Shown one piece after another: positions 1 to 7,780 of a stretch of 64,000 bases of DNA. A program made the translations under genes and the position numbers. A model generated the notes under the pieces. The model did no database searches, was not told the origin of the DNA, and was given only the letters and a program-made list of their open reading frames with translations. Origin of the DNA: CAYTSA01 sp964440345 (GTDB taxonomy: Bacteria; Desulfobacterota; Desulfovibrionia; Desulfovibrionales; Desulfovibrionaceae); contig CAYTSA010000001.1 in NCBI GenBank assembly GCA_964440345.1, positions 62,001 to 126,000 on the forward strand, written 5' to 3'. How positions within the stretch are numbered: the first letter of the stretch is position 1; each line of letters begins with the position of its first letter.

Positions 1-2
1 AG

Positions 3-803
3 TCCCGTGTTTCCCGGCATCTGAAGATTCTGGCGGACGCCGGGCTGGCGGTGCACCGCCGCGACGGACAGTGGCATTTTTACGCCGCCGCCCGCGAAGG
101 CGAAGCAGCCCAGGTGCTGCAATGCTTGCGGCCAATGCTGCAGGGAGAGGAGCAGCACCGCCAGGATTTGGAGCGGGCGGCTCAGGTCATTGAAGACCGC
201 GCCAGGGCCAGAGAGCGATTTTTCGACTCCTTGGCCCAGGGCTGGAGCACGCTGCGGGCCGAAGCTTTGGCGGGCCTGGACCTGGAGGCCGAGGTGCTTG
301 CCCGCATGCAGCCGTGCGCCACCGCCCTGGATATGGGCTGCGGCAGCGGCGAGATGTTGCCAGCGCTGGCGTCCAGGGCGGATGTCGTCATCGGCGTGGA
401 CAGCGCGCCGCGCATGCTGGAGGAGTGCCGCCGCCGGCATGGAGGTTTGGGCGCCAAATTATCGTTGCGCCTGGGAGAGCTGGAGCATTTGCCGCTGAAA
501 GAGAATGAAGCGCAATTTGTGCTGGCCGCCCTGGTGCTGCATCATCTTTTTGATCCGGCCCTTGGAGTTGCTGAGGCCTTTCGCGTGGCGGCGCCTGGAG
601 CACGGTTCGTTATCGTGGAGTTTTGCAGGCATAGCCGGGAAGACATGCGCCAGAGATTCGGCGACCGATGGCTGGGATTCGGCAAAGAGGAACTGGACGC
701 ATGGCTGCGCGGGGCAGGCTTTACTGTGGCTGGCCGGGACGTGTTTACTGCCCAGAACGGCCTGGACCTGCAACTGGTAGCGGCAGATAAACCAACGCTT
801 TGA
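3..803 (+). CDS. ArsR-type HTH / SAM-dependent methyltransferase fusion, 5' end outside window (SahR-like)
   Basis: The reading frame is open from the window edge, so the start lies upstream; 266 residues are visible. The first residues (RVSRHLKIL, then LADAGLAVHRRDGQWHFY) are the recognition helix and wing of an ArsR-family winged helix. A class I methyltransferase fold follows, with SAM motif I LDMGCGSGEM about 110 residues in and a later VLHHLFDP segment. The stop is 26 bases before ahcY on the same strand, so the two are probably co-transcribed. Proteins of this architecture beside ahcY in Desulfovibrio act as SAH-sensing repressors of methionine-cycle genes (SahR). That role here is inference; a true methyltransferase cannot be excluded. 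Confidence 0.8.
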   Translation, partial: SRVSRHLKILADAGLAVHRRDGQWHFYAAAREGEAAQVLQCLRPMLQGEEQHRQDLERAAQVIEDRARARERFFDSLAQGWSTLRAEALAGLDLEAEVLARMQPCATALDMGCGSGEMLPALASRADVVIGVDSAPRMLEECRRRHGGLGAKLSLRLGELEHLPLKENEAQFVLAALVLHHLFDPALGVAEAFRVAAPGARFVIVEFCRHSREDMRQRFGDRWLGFGKEELDAWLRGAGFTVAGRDVFTAQNGLDLQLVAADKPTL

Positions 804-829
804 AATAGCAATAACATTACGGAGGAATC

Positions 830-2257
830 ATGGCTGACCAGACCGCACAACCGCTGGACCTTTCCCTGGATTACAAAGTCGCTGACATCTCTCTGGCCGA
901 CTGGGGCCGCAAGGAGATGCAGCTTTCTGAAAATGAAATGCCTGGCCTGATGGAGTTGCGCAAGAAATACGGCGCAGAAAAACCCCTCAAAGGACTGAAA
1001 ATCACCGGCAGTCTGCACATGACCATCCAGACCGCCATGCTTATCGAAACGCTGCACGAGCTGGGGGCGGACCTGCGCTGGGCTTCTTGCAACATTTTTT
1101 CCACCCAGGACCACGCCGCGGCCGGCATTGCCCAGGCCGGCACGGCAAAGGTGTTTGCCTGGAAGGGCGAAACCCTGGAAGAATACTGGTGGTGTACGGA
1201 AATGGCCCTGACCTGGCCGGACGGTTCTGGTCCGGACCTGATCGTGGACGACGGCGGCGACGCCACCATGATGGTGCACAAGGGCGTGAATGTGGAAAAT
1301 GAGCCCGCTCTGGCCGAGAAGCAGTATGATGTAAAGGAATTTCGCATTTTTATGGCGCGCCTGGGCCTGAGCGTGAAGGAAAGCACGGACCGCTGGCATA
1401 AAGTTGCGGAGAAGATTCGCGGCGTTTCCGAGGAAACCACCACTGGCGTGCACCGGCTGTACCAGATGCAGAAGAGCGGCGAGCTGCTCTTCCCAGCCAT
1501 CAATGTGAACGACTCTGTGACTAAGTCCAAGTTTGACAACTTATACGGCTGCCGCGAGTCCCTGGCCGACGGCATTAAGCGGGCCACGGACGTGATGTTC
1601 TCCGGCAAGACCACGGTGGTGCTGGGCTATGGCGACGTTGGCAAGGGCTGCGCCCAGTCCATGAGAGGCCTTGGCGCCCGCGTGGTGGTCACCGAAGCCG
1701 ACCCCATCTGCGCACTGCAGGCGGCCATGGAAGGCTACGAAGTGCGCACCATGGAGGAGGTCCTGGAGCAGGGCGACATCTTTATTACCGCCACTGGCAA
1801 CTACCATGTTATAACCGGCAAGGACATGGAGAGGATGAAGGACGAAGCCATAGTCTGCAATATCGGACACTTTGATAATGAAATCGAAATTACCTATCTG
1901 GAGGCCAACTGCTCTTGTCAGAACATCAAGCCCCAGGTGGACAAGTGGACCCTGAAGTCCGGCCGGTCCATTATCGTGTTGGCGGAAGGCCGGCTGGTGA
2001 ACTTGGGCTGCGCCACCGGGCACCCCAGCTTTGTGATGAGCGCCAGTTTCACCAATCAGGTGCTGGCCCAGATAGAGCTGGCCCAAAAAGAGCATGAGAA
2101 CAAAGTCTATGTGCTGCCCAAGAAGCTGGACGAAGAAGTGGCCGCTCTGCACCTGAAGCGTTTGAACGCCAGCCTGACCACCATGACCAAGGAGCAGGCC
2201 GACTACATTGGCGTGCCTGTGGAAGGTCCGTTCAAGCCGGACCACTACCGGTACTAA
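830..2257 (+). CDS. ahcY: Adenosylhomocysteinase
   Basis: Cytosolic NAD-dependent enzyme that splits S-adenosylhomocysteine into adenosine and homocysteine, removing the product inhibitor of methyltransferases. The 475 residues match the family length. Visible are the substrate-domain motif SCNIFSTQDHAAAGIA, the Rossmann NAD motif GYGDVGKGCAQSM (about residue 265), CNIGHFDNEI, and the conserved C-terminus KPDHYRY. The ATG is preceded by GGAGG at about 8 bases. It follows the ArsR/methyltransferase gene by 26 bases and is closed by a strong terminator. Confidence 0.97.
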   Translation: MADQTAQPLDLSLDYKVADISLADWGRKEMQLSENEMPGLMELRKKYGAEKPLKGLKITGSLHMTIQTAMLIETLHELGADLRWASCNIFSTQDHAAAGIAQAGTAKVFAWKGETLEEYWWCTEMALTWPDGSGPDLIVDDGGDATMMVHKGVNVENEPALAEKQYDVKEFRIFMARLGLSVKESTDRWHKVAEKIRGVSEETTTGVHRLYQMQKSGELLFPAINVNDSVTKSKFDNLYGCRESLADGIKRATDVMFSGKTTVVLGYGDVGKGCAQSMRGLGARVVVTEADPICALQAAMEGYEVRTMEEVLEQGDIFITATGNYHVITGKDMERMKDEAIVCNIGHFDNEIEITYLEANCSCQNIKPQVDKWTLKSGRSIIVLAEGRLVNLGCATGHPSFVMSASFTNQVLAQIELAQKEHENKVYVLPKKLDEEVAALHLKRLNASLTTMTKEQADYIGVPVEGPFKPDHYRY

Positions 2258-2352
2258 AGCATTTTCTTGAGGCAATTGCACATTGTTTCAGGAGTCAGCG
2301 TTGTTTCAACGCTAACATGCGCTCATTTATCGTGTTATGCCTGGAGCATTGC

Positions 2353-2384
2353 AGCGGCGAGGGGCTTCCCTCGCCGCTTTTTTT
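2353..2384 (+). terminator. Rho-independent terminator of ahcY
   Basis: Perfect 11-bp stem AGCGGCGAGGG / CCCTCGCCGCT with loop GCTT, followed by a run of seven T. It lies 95 bases after the ahcY stop. A second small hairpin, GCCCC-GCAA-GGGGC, sits at 2392-2405. Confidence 0.9.
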
Positions 2385-2431
2385 GTTATGCGCCCCGCAA
2401 GGGGCTCCCGCTTGAGGTGCACGTATTTTAC

Positions 2432-2508
2432 TGAAACAACTATAAATTATTTCAGGCGCCAGCATTGTTACAGGCGCCAGCATTATCTCAACGCGAACAT
2501 GCGCTAAC
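2432..2508 (+). repeat. Dispersed palindromic repeat (family P), copy 1
   Basis: Begins with an imperfect palindrome with arms TGAAACAAC / ATTATTTCA around a TATAA centre, and ends with CTCAACGCGAACATGCGC. Between them an 18-base unit beginning CAGGCGCCAGCATT occurs twice in tandem (2453-2488). Related copies lie at 10296, 36951 (minus) and 46731; a partial relative (GCGTTGTTTCAACGC and onward) is at about 2298-2320. It lies between the ahcY terminator and the end of the minus-strand sulfotransferase gene. Function unknown; it resembles REP-like extragenic palindromes. Confidence 0.6.
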
Positions 2509-2517
2509 GATTGGGCC

Positions 2518-3408
2518 TCAGGAGTGCTTTCCCTGTCCGCTTTGGAAGGCTCCCCCTTCCAAATCCTTGGCCAGCACGATGTCGCTACGATGCATTTCTG
2601 CATTTTGCTGGTTGATCAGCCCGCACATCTTCTGAAACCGGGCGTTCAGGGCTTGGAAATCGGCCACTGCAGCCTTAAAGCCCGGTCCTCGAGCCTTCAC
2701 CCGGTCCTCGAACAGACCGTAGGCATAATCGTACAATTCCTGGTCTGCCCGGTTGCACTCCCTGGCAATTTCCAGGTCCTCTTCTGTTATCTCTTCGACG
2801 GCGCTCATGCGCAAGGCATTGCGACGCTCGTAGAGGACGTTCTGTAATCCCAGCAATTCCCGCAGCACAAGCAGACTTTCGTCAAACCTTTCCGTGACGC
2901 CGACACAGATAAAATGATGCTTTATGTTTCTTTTTGCCTGCTCCAGGGCTTCTTCGGGGTATTCCAGGGGCGGAAAAAGGGACCCGGAGAAAAACCGGGT
3001 CATGAAATTCTTGCCCCGGCACACAAGCCGCCGCTGCTCGCTTGTCACATAGTCCCTAAAGCTCGTCTTCTGCTCGTTAAGCAATGCATAGAGGTGGTTC
3101 CCCGGCCACGTTTTCAAAAAAAGATATTCTGAAACCACCCGGCGCGCCGGGTCGCGCACAAACGCAAAGACTCGCACTGGCTGGCCCCGAAAAGTTGGCG
3201 GGTCGTAGCCGTCCAAACACACGTGGCCCTGAATGAGACCGTAGCGCGCCACGTTCTGGCTGGTCAGCGAGGCCACAGTTTCGTAGGCCTGGGCGTCATA
3301 AACAGTGAGCACCTTTTCCGGCGCAAAGTTGTTGGCTAGAATGGCGTTCATGGTGGTGCCGGCTGTGCGCGGCGCGTGCAGAAAAAAGAAAGGGGCTGAT
3401 ACGTTCAT
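2518..3408 (-). CDS. Sulfotransferase family protein
   Basis: Predicted PAPS-dependent sulfotransferase, 296 residues, related to the Sulfotransfer_2 (heparan-sulfate 2-O type) families. The 5'-phosphosulfate loop is HAPRTAGTT (residues 11-19), directly after a hydrophobic strand. The 3'-phosphate motif is FVRDPARRVVSEY (about 83-95), with Arg and Ser in the expected places. There is no signal peptide, so it is probably cytosolic. It is the last gene of the minus-strand flagellar run, 24 bases after fliQ. The acceptor is unknown; a glycan or a cell-surface or flagellar component is only a guess from position. Confidence 0.8.
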   Translation of the reverse strand: MNVSAPFFFLHAPRTAGTTMNAILANNFAPEKVLTVYDAQAYETVASLTSQNVARYGLIQGHVCLDGYDPPTFRGQPVRVFAFVRDPARRVVSEYLFLKTWPGNHLYALLNEQKTSFRDYVTSEQRRLVCRGKNFMTRFFSGSLFPPLEYPEEALEQAKRNIKHHFICVGVTERFDESLLVLRELLGLQNVLYERRNALRMSAVEEITEEDLEIARECNRADQELYDYAYGLFEDRVKARGPGFKAAVADFQALNARFQKMCGLINQQNAEMHRSDIVLAKDLEGGAFQSGQGKHS

Positions 3409-3432
3409 GGCAAGGCTCGTCCTTCCCCGGCG

Positions 3433-3702
3433 TCACCTTACGTACTGCGGGATGTTGATGATCACCTCCCGGGTGAAGGCGATCATCTTGTCCATTATCC
3501 AGGGAAACGAGATGAGCAGCGCCAGAAAGATGGCCACAATCTTGGGAATAAAGGTCAGGGTCATCTCCTGAATCTGAGTGGCGGCTTGAAAGATAGAAAT
3601 GGTTATGCCGACCACAAGGCCAATAACGAGCATGGGCAAGGAGATGGTCAAGGCCATTTCAATTGATTGACGGGCAAAGCCGATGACGAATTCCGGGGTC
3701 AT
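3433..3702 (-). CDS. fliQ: Flagellar export protein FliQ
   Basis: Inner-membrane component of the flagellar type III export gate, assembling with FliP and FliR. The 89 residues are the usual length, with two membrane segments (about 17-37 and 51-70) and the typical start MTPEFVIGFARQSIEMAL. It follows fliP by 26 bases. Confidence 0.95.
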   Translation of the reverse strand: MTPEFVIGFARQSIEMALTISLPMLVIGLVVGITISIFQAATQIQEMTLTFIPKIVAIFLALLISFPWIMDKMIAFTREVIINIPQYVR

Positions 3703-3728
3703 GAGGTTTCTCCTGCTATACTATGCAT

Positions 3729-4520
3729 TCACAACAAGAAGCTGTTCACCAGCGAGCCCACAAGCAAACTCCAGCCGTCGACCATCACGAACAGCAACAC
3801 CTTGAAGGGCAGCGAGACCATGACCGGCGGCAGCATCATCATGCCCATAGCCAGCAGAATGGACGCCACCACCATATCCAGCACCAGAAAGGGGATGTAG
3901 ATGAGAAAACCAATGGTGAAACCTGTTTTCAGCTCGCTGATGATGTAACCGGCCACCAGCATCATGGTGGGCACGTCTTCTTTGGTCTCTGGCCGGTCCA
4001 TGCCGGTAATGGTGTAGAAAACGGAAAGGTCCTTTTCGCGGGTGTGCTTGAACAAAAAAGACCGCAGAGGAACCTGAGCCCTGTCCAGCGCCTCGTTGAA
4101 GTCAATGCGCTCGTCCAAATATGGCTGCAGAGCCTGCTCATTGATGGCTGTGCCCACAGGCGCCATGATGACAAAGGTCATGAAAATAGCCAGACTGGCC
4201 AACACTTGGTTTGGCGGCAGCTGTTGGGTGCCAAGAGCTTGACGGATGAAGTGGAAAACAATGATGATGCGGGTGAAGGACGTGACGCTGAGCATAATGG
4301 CCGGCGCCAAAGATAACACCGTGAGAACAAAGAGGATTTCCAGAAGGACTGAGACTTTTTCCGGCTCGGTCTGCCCGCCGGCCAGGGTCAGGGTCATTTC
4401 CGGCAGGACAATGTCCTGGGCGGCCAAAGCCAGCGAAGGAACAAGCGCCAGAGCTAGGCCGGCCAGAATCTTAGGAAGGGCCCCCCTTGCCGCGGCCGCC
4501 GCGGTTTTTCCCGGCGTCAC
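3729..4520 (-). CDS. fliP: Flagellar export protein FliP
   Basis: Export-gate subunit with a cleavable signal sequence and four membrane segments. Family motifs include SFTRIIIVFHFIRQALGTQQLPP, the TKEDVP loop and the C-terminal MVDGWSLLVGSL. The frame is open upstream to an ATG at 4586, but that would overlap fliO by 116 bases and place a long hydrophilic tail before the signal peptide. I chose GTG at 4520: AGGA lies a few bases upstream, and the product (263 residues) starts MTPGKTAAAAARGALPKIL, a normal charged n-region before the hydrophobic core. It still overlaps fliO by 50 bases, which suggests translational coupling. Confidence 0.9.
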   Translation of the reverse strand: MTPGKTAAAAARGALPKILAGLALALVPSLALAAQDIVLPEMTLTLAGGQTEPEKVSVLLEILFVLTVLSLAPAIMLSVTSFTRIIIVFHFIRQALGTQQLPPNQVLASLAIFMTFVIMAPVGTAINEQALQPYLDERIDFNEALDRAQVPLRSFLFKHTREKDLSVFYTITGMDRPETKEDVPTMMLVAGYIISELKTGFTIGFLIYIPFLVLDMVVASILLAMGMMMLPPVMVSLPFKVLLFVMVDGWSLLVGSLVNSFLL

Positions 4521-5031
4521 CAGCGCTTCCTGCGCCAGAATCCGCGTCCAACGTATCTTCGAAATCCATTTCGTTTGCATCGTCAATCCGTATTTCGGTC
4601 AGCAGGTTGATAGAGGTGTCAGTTACGCCAACTACCAGCCTTCTATTCAAAAAACGGACCACTGCAATGGATTTCTTTGACCCCAAAGCCACCTGGCCTT
4701 CAAACTTCAGGTCAGAGCGGCCAAGAGCCCCCAAGCCGGCGGCCGGGCCGTAGCGCCTAAGCAACCAGAATCCCGCCATAATGATAGCCAGGATGAGAAA
4801 CACAGCGCCCACAGCCTGAAAATACGCCCCCCAGCCAAAATCGCTCTGGGGCAAGTACTGGGTGGCGTTGTGGGCTGCTTCAGACATGAATTCCTGCGCG
4901 GTAGAAGAGGCCGTACTGTTGCCCAGCTGCGTCGAATTATTGACAGTCTGCGTCAGGCTGGCGTTCTGGCCAGCTCCTGCACTGGACATGGCGCCGCGTA
5001 CAGCGCTAACGGCGTCAGTTGCGTTAGCCAA
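4471..5031 (-). CDS. fliO: Flagellar biosynthetic protein FliO
   Basis: Small inner-membrane protein that helps FliP assemble. A single membrane segment at about residues 50-69 (YFQAVGAVFLILAIIMAGFW) follows a Ser/Thr/Asn-rich periplasmic stretch. The FliO core follows, with VALGSKKSIAVVRFLNRRLVVGVT, and then an acidic Gly-rich tail. The 186 residues and the position between fliN and fliP fit the family. The start overlaps the end of fliN by 8 bases. Confidence 0.88.
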   Translation of the reverse strand: MANATDAVSAVRGAMSSAGAGQNASLTQTVNNSTQLGNSTASSTAQEFMSEAAHNATQYLPQSDFGWGAYFQAVGAVFLILAIIMAGFWLLRRYGPAAGLGALGRSDLKFEGQVALGSKKSIAVVRFLNRRLVVGVTDTSINLLTEIRIDDANEMDFEDTLDADSGAGSAGDAGKNRGGRGKGGPS

Positions 5032-5557
5032 GTTGTTTCACCCGCTCGATGGGGCTGATGATGTCTGTCAGCCGCACGCCGAACTTTTCGTTGATGACCA
5101 CGGCCTCTCCGCGGGCCACAAGCTTGCCGTTAACATAGATTTCCAGAGGCTCGCCCGCCAGCTTGTTCAGCTCGATAACAGAGCCCTGGCCCAGCTGCAG
5201 CAGCTCGTTGATGAGCAGCCGGGTGCGGCCCAACTCTGCGGAAACATCCAGCGGGATGTCCAGAATAAAGTCCAGCTCCCGCTTGGCGCCGTCTGGCCGC
5301 ACGGACTTGGCCTCGTCTGTCAAATCCTTGAAATCGGCGTCCTTGGCTTGCCGGCCGAGGACCTCCTGCTCTTTTTCCTTCTTCAGGGAGTCCTCTTCCT
5401 CATTGGCCAGAGCATCCGCCCACTCTGAAGCAAGGGCCTCGTCGTCGCTCGCTCCGCCGCCTCCGCCTGAGTCGTCTTCGCCGTCAGCCAGGTCGCCAGA
5501 TTCCGCCAGGGCAGCAGCCCACTGTTCCGCCAACATATCTTGATCTTCGTCAGCCAT
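5024..5557 (-). CDS. fliN: Flagellar motor switch protein FliN, with extended N-terminus
   Basis: C-ring switch component. The C-terminal ~85 residues are a SpoA-type domain (LDFILDIPLDVSAELGRTR, then GSVIELNKLAGEPLEIYVN, ending GVRLTDIISPIERVKQLG). The N-terminal ~90 residues are acidic, Gly/Glu-rich and probably unstructured, making the protein 177 residues against 137 in Escherichia coli. This tail holds two similar short helical motifs, LAEQWAAALAE (about 9-19) and LASEWADALAN (about 42-52), each resembling the single LWAEAL motif at the N-terminus of E. coli FliN. fliM is not between fliL and fliN as it is in many other bacteria. Confidence 0.93.
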   Translation of the reverse strand: MADEDQDMLAEQWAAALAESGDLADGEDDSGGGGGASDDEALASEWADALANEEEDSLKKEKEQEVLGRQAKDADFKDLTDEAKSVRPDGAKRELDFILDIPLDVSAELGRTRLLINELLQLGQGSVIELNKLAGEPLEIYVNGKLVARGEAVVINEKFGVRLTDIISPIERVKQLG

Positions 5558-5608
5558 ATGCCTTTCCTCTTGCTGGGTTGTAACCTGACTGCGCCTGCAT
5601 TGTTCAGG

Positions 5609-6115
5609 TTATTGTATCACCAGTTCCGTAAAATAGACCCGCATAACCTTGGACCCGCCAAGCACCAGATTCAGCCGCTCCACCAGCTGCTCCTTGAGCA
5701 GTATTTTGCTCTCCAAAGTGGCAAGGTCTGAGTAGGACTTGCTGGAAAGCAGTAAAATAACTGCATCGCGGACCTTTGGCATTTCCTTTTCCAGTTTTTC
5801 AGCCATTTTGGAGTCCGCCACTTCCACGTCCAGCGTCATTTTTAAGTACCGGCGGCCCAGCGGGTCAGCCAGGTTCACCAAAAACGTGGGCAGCGTCACC
5901 ACCTGGGAGTCCCCTGGCTTGGGCGCAGGCTCCTGAGCCTGTTCCTCTCCGGTTTGCCCGGACTCGGCTGCGGCCGGCTCGTCGCTTTTGGCAAAGAAAT
6001 TCAGGTACGCAAAGTATCCCCCGCCTGCCAGCAGCAGCAACAACAGGACCAGAATGATCCATTTAAGCATCCCCGATTTCTTTTTGCCTTCACTTTTACT
6101 TTCTTCGTCCGCCAC
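5609..6115 (-). CDS. fliL: Flagellar basal-body protein FliL
   Basis: Single-pass inner-membrane protein near the stator that supports torque. Residues 1-17 are charged, a membrane segment follows (about 18-42), then an acidic Ala/Glu/Pro linker. The periplasmic FliL domain contains TFLVNLADPLGRRYLKMTLDVEV and ends LGGSKVMRVYFTELVIQ. The 168 residues are normal. It lies 63 bases after the second motB gene. Confidence 0.93.
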   Translation of the reverse strand: MADEESKSEGKKKSGMLKWIILVLLLLLLAGGGYFAYLNFFAKSDEPAAAESGQTGEEQAQEPAPKPGDSQVVTLPTFLVNLADPLGRRYLKMTLDVEVADSKMAEKLEKEMPKVRDAVILLLSSKSYSDLATLESKILLKEQLVERLNLVLGGSKVMRVYFTELVIQ

Positions 6116-6178
6116 AGCTGGCTCCTTGTTTTTTTTTCTGCGCCGCCAAGCCCCCCGGAGCCGGCGTATCGTCTCTGT

Positions 6179-6910
6179 TTATGAAGCGTAGCCGCCTAGC
6201 CGCGGCTGCGTTTTCACCAGTATCTCCACCCGGCGGTTTTGGGCCCTGCCCTCAGGCGTGGCGTTGCTGGCTATGGGCCAGCTGTCGCCATAGGCGGAAA
6301 CCGAAAACCTCCGGTTCTTCAAACCCAGCTCCGTCAAAAACTCCAGTACAGAAAACGCCCTCCGGCCGGAAAGCAGTTCATTGGACATCTCGGCCGGCCT
6401 GTTGTCTGCGTGTCCTGCAATATTTACATCAGCAGTCATGTAAAGCAAGACTTCGGCTATGGGCCGCAGCACCTGCCTTGCCCGGTCAGAAAGCATGTCC
6501 TCTCCCGGGCCGAACAGCAACTTTTCCGTCAGCACCAGGGCCACGCCCTCCGGCCGCTTAAGCACGTGCATGTTCTCTTCCAGCGTAGACCGATCAATCT
6601 CTTTGGACAATATATCGTCCGGAAACAGCAAATCCTTGAACCGATTCGGCTTCTTAGTCACTTCAATGGGGTTTTCCAACAAATCTATCAACAACCGGAT
6701 GCGCTGCGGCACGCGGCCGGCCCCGCGATAAGTCATAAAATGTATCTCTTCTGTGAACATGTTCACCTTGGTCAGTACGCTACGGTCCATGGACGACATG
6801 GAAAGCAACAGCACAAAAAACGTCAGCAGCAGAGTCACAAGGTCGGAAAAGGTAATCAGCCACGCTGCTACTTGTTCTCCTTCTTTTTCCTTTTGCCTTC
6901 TTTTGCCCAC
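6179..6910 (-). CDS. MotB-like stator protein with OmpA domain (second copy)
   Basis: Stator B-subunit paralogue of 243 residues. A charged N-terminus precedes a membrane segment beginning WLITFSDLVTLLLTFFVLLL, which keeps the Asp expected to carry the coupling ion (about residue 22). The C-terminal OmpA-like peptidoglycan-binding domain includes VNIAGHADNRP and ends RAQNRRVEILVKT. It begins 2 bases after the preceding motB stop. In tandem MotB pairs the two proteins can assort into one stator or serve different conditions; which applies here is not visible. Confidence 0.88.
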   Translation of the reverse strand: MGKRRQKEKEGEQVAAWLITFSDLVTLLLTFFVLLLSMSSMDRSVLTKVNMFTEEIHFMTYRGAGRVPQRIRLLIDLLENPIEVTKKPNRFKDLLFPDDILSKEIDRSTLEENMHVLKRPEGVALVLTEKLLFGPGEDMLSDRARQVLRPIAEVLLYMTADVNIAGHADNRPAEMSNELLSGRRAFSVLEFLTELGLKNRRFSVSAYGDSWPIASNATPEGRAQNRRVEILVKTQPRLGGYAS

Positions 6911-6912
6911 AG

Positions 6913-7743
6913 CTATAGCTCCCCGCCCTGCTCCCGGGGCTTCACGTCAAACTCAAACCCCTTGTAAATAAACTGATCCTTGAGCCCCTCCTTGTCTTCG
7001 CGCCAGCGCTCCATGGCCCGGGCCCACTGGGTGTTTCGCTTGTCCATAACTATGTCCACCCGGCGGTTCTTGCGCCGGTCGGCTGCGTCTTTGTCCGAAT
7101 ATTTGGGCCGAAACTTGCCAAACGCCTCCACCATCAACCTCTCCGCCGGCATGCCGCGCCCTGTCAAATGCTTGTGCACAGCCAACACCCGGTACAAAGA
7201 CATGGGCCAGGAAGGATCCAGCCCCTCACGTTTAAAACTGACGTTGTAATTCTCCTGCATTTCCTCGCGCAGTGTCGAAGTATGCCCGGCTAGCAGTACA
7301 GGATAGTCCAAACTCAAAAATATGGGCATGAAAAGGTCCAGCAGCCGCCTTCCTTTTTCAGTCAGCTCCGTCATGCCAGGCCGAAACAAGACGTCTTCAT
7401 TTATGGATATTATTTCCATATATTTGTTTGACTCGAAATTCAGGTCCAGGTTTGGGTCTTCCCATAACTTGTCCTTAAGCATTTCGTAGTCCTCTATATC
7501 TTCCATGGGCCCAGGCTCCACGGTGGTGCGCTTGTTTTTAGTGCTCCTGGGGTCATAGCCCATCTCGCCTACGCCAAAAGTGCCTATCAGCGAACCAATC
7601 ACAATAAGCCGGCGCCGCTCGTCCATTACCGACATGGAAACAAGGAGCACAAAAAAGGTCAGCATCAGGGTCATCATGTCTGTAAACGTAATGAGCCAAG
7701 CTGGGCCGCTTTCACCCTCTTTCGGTTTCTTTTTGCGCGCCAT
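6913..7743 (-). CDS. motB: Flagellar motor protein MotB
   Basis: Stator B subunit, 276 residues. The N-terminal segment WLITFTDMMTLMLTFFVLLV has the conserved ion-coupling Asp at about residue 22. A plug/linker region follows, then an OmpA-like domain with VLLAGHTSTLRE and the final AADRRKNRRVDIVMDK. It is 37 bases after motA and directly before the second motB-like gene, with which it shares only the overall plan, the TM motif and the OmpA motifs. Confidence 0.93.
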   Translation of the reverse strand: MARKKKPKEGESGPAWLITFTDMMTLMLTFFVLLVSMSVMDERRRLIVIGSLIGTFGVGEMGYDPRSTKNKRTTVEPGPMEDIEDYEMLKDKLWEDPNLDLNFESNKYMEIISINEDVLFRPGMTELTEKGRRLLDLFMPIFLSLDYPVLLAGHTSTLREEMQENYNVSFKREGLDPSWPMSLYRVLAVHKHLTGRGMPAERLMVEAFGKFRPKYSDKDAADRRKNRRVDIVMDKRNTQWARAMERWREDKEGLKDQFIYKGFEFDVKPREQGGEL

Positions 7744-7780
7744 GGGAATCTTCTCTTGCTATGTCCGCCAGTGTTGCCGC

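Noticed and set aside
542..1453. 303-residue open frame on the minus strand opposite ahcY (and a similar one at 1541-2281)
   Set aside because: Shadows of ahcY caused by its codon use; no family features and no ribosome sites.
5558..6178. Missing fliM between fliL and fliN considered as a deletion
   Set aside because: Spacing is tight with no remnant of fliM; in Desulfovibrio-type genomes fliM is, as I recall, elsewhere, so this is probably the normal order.
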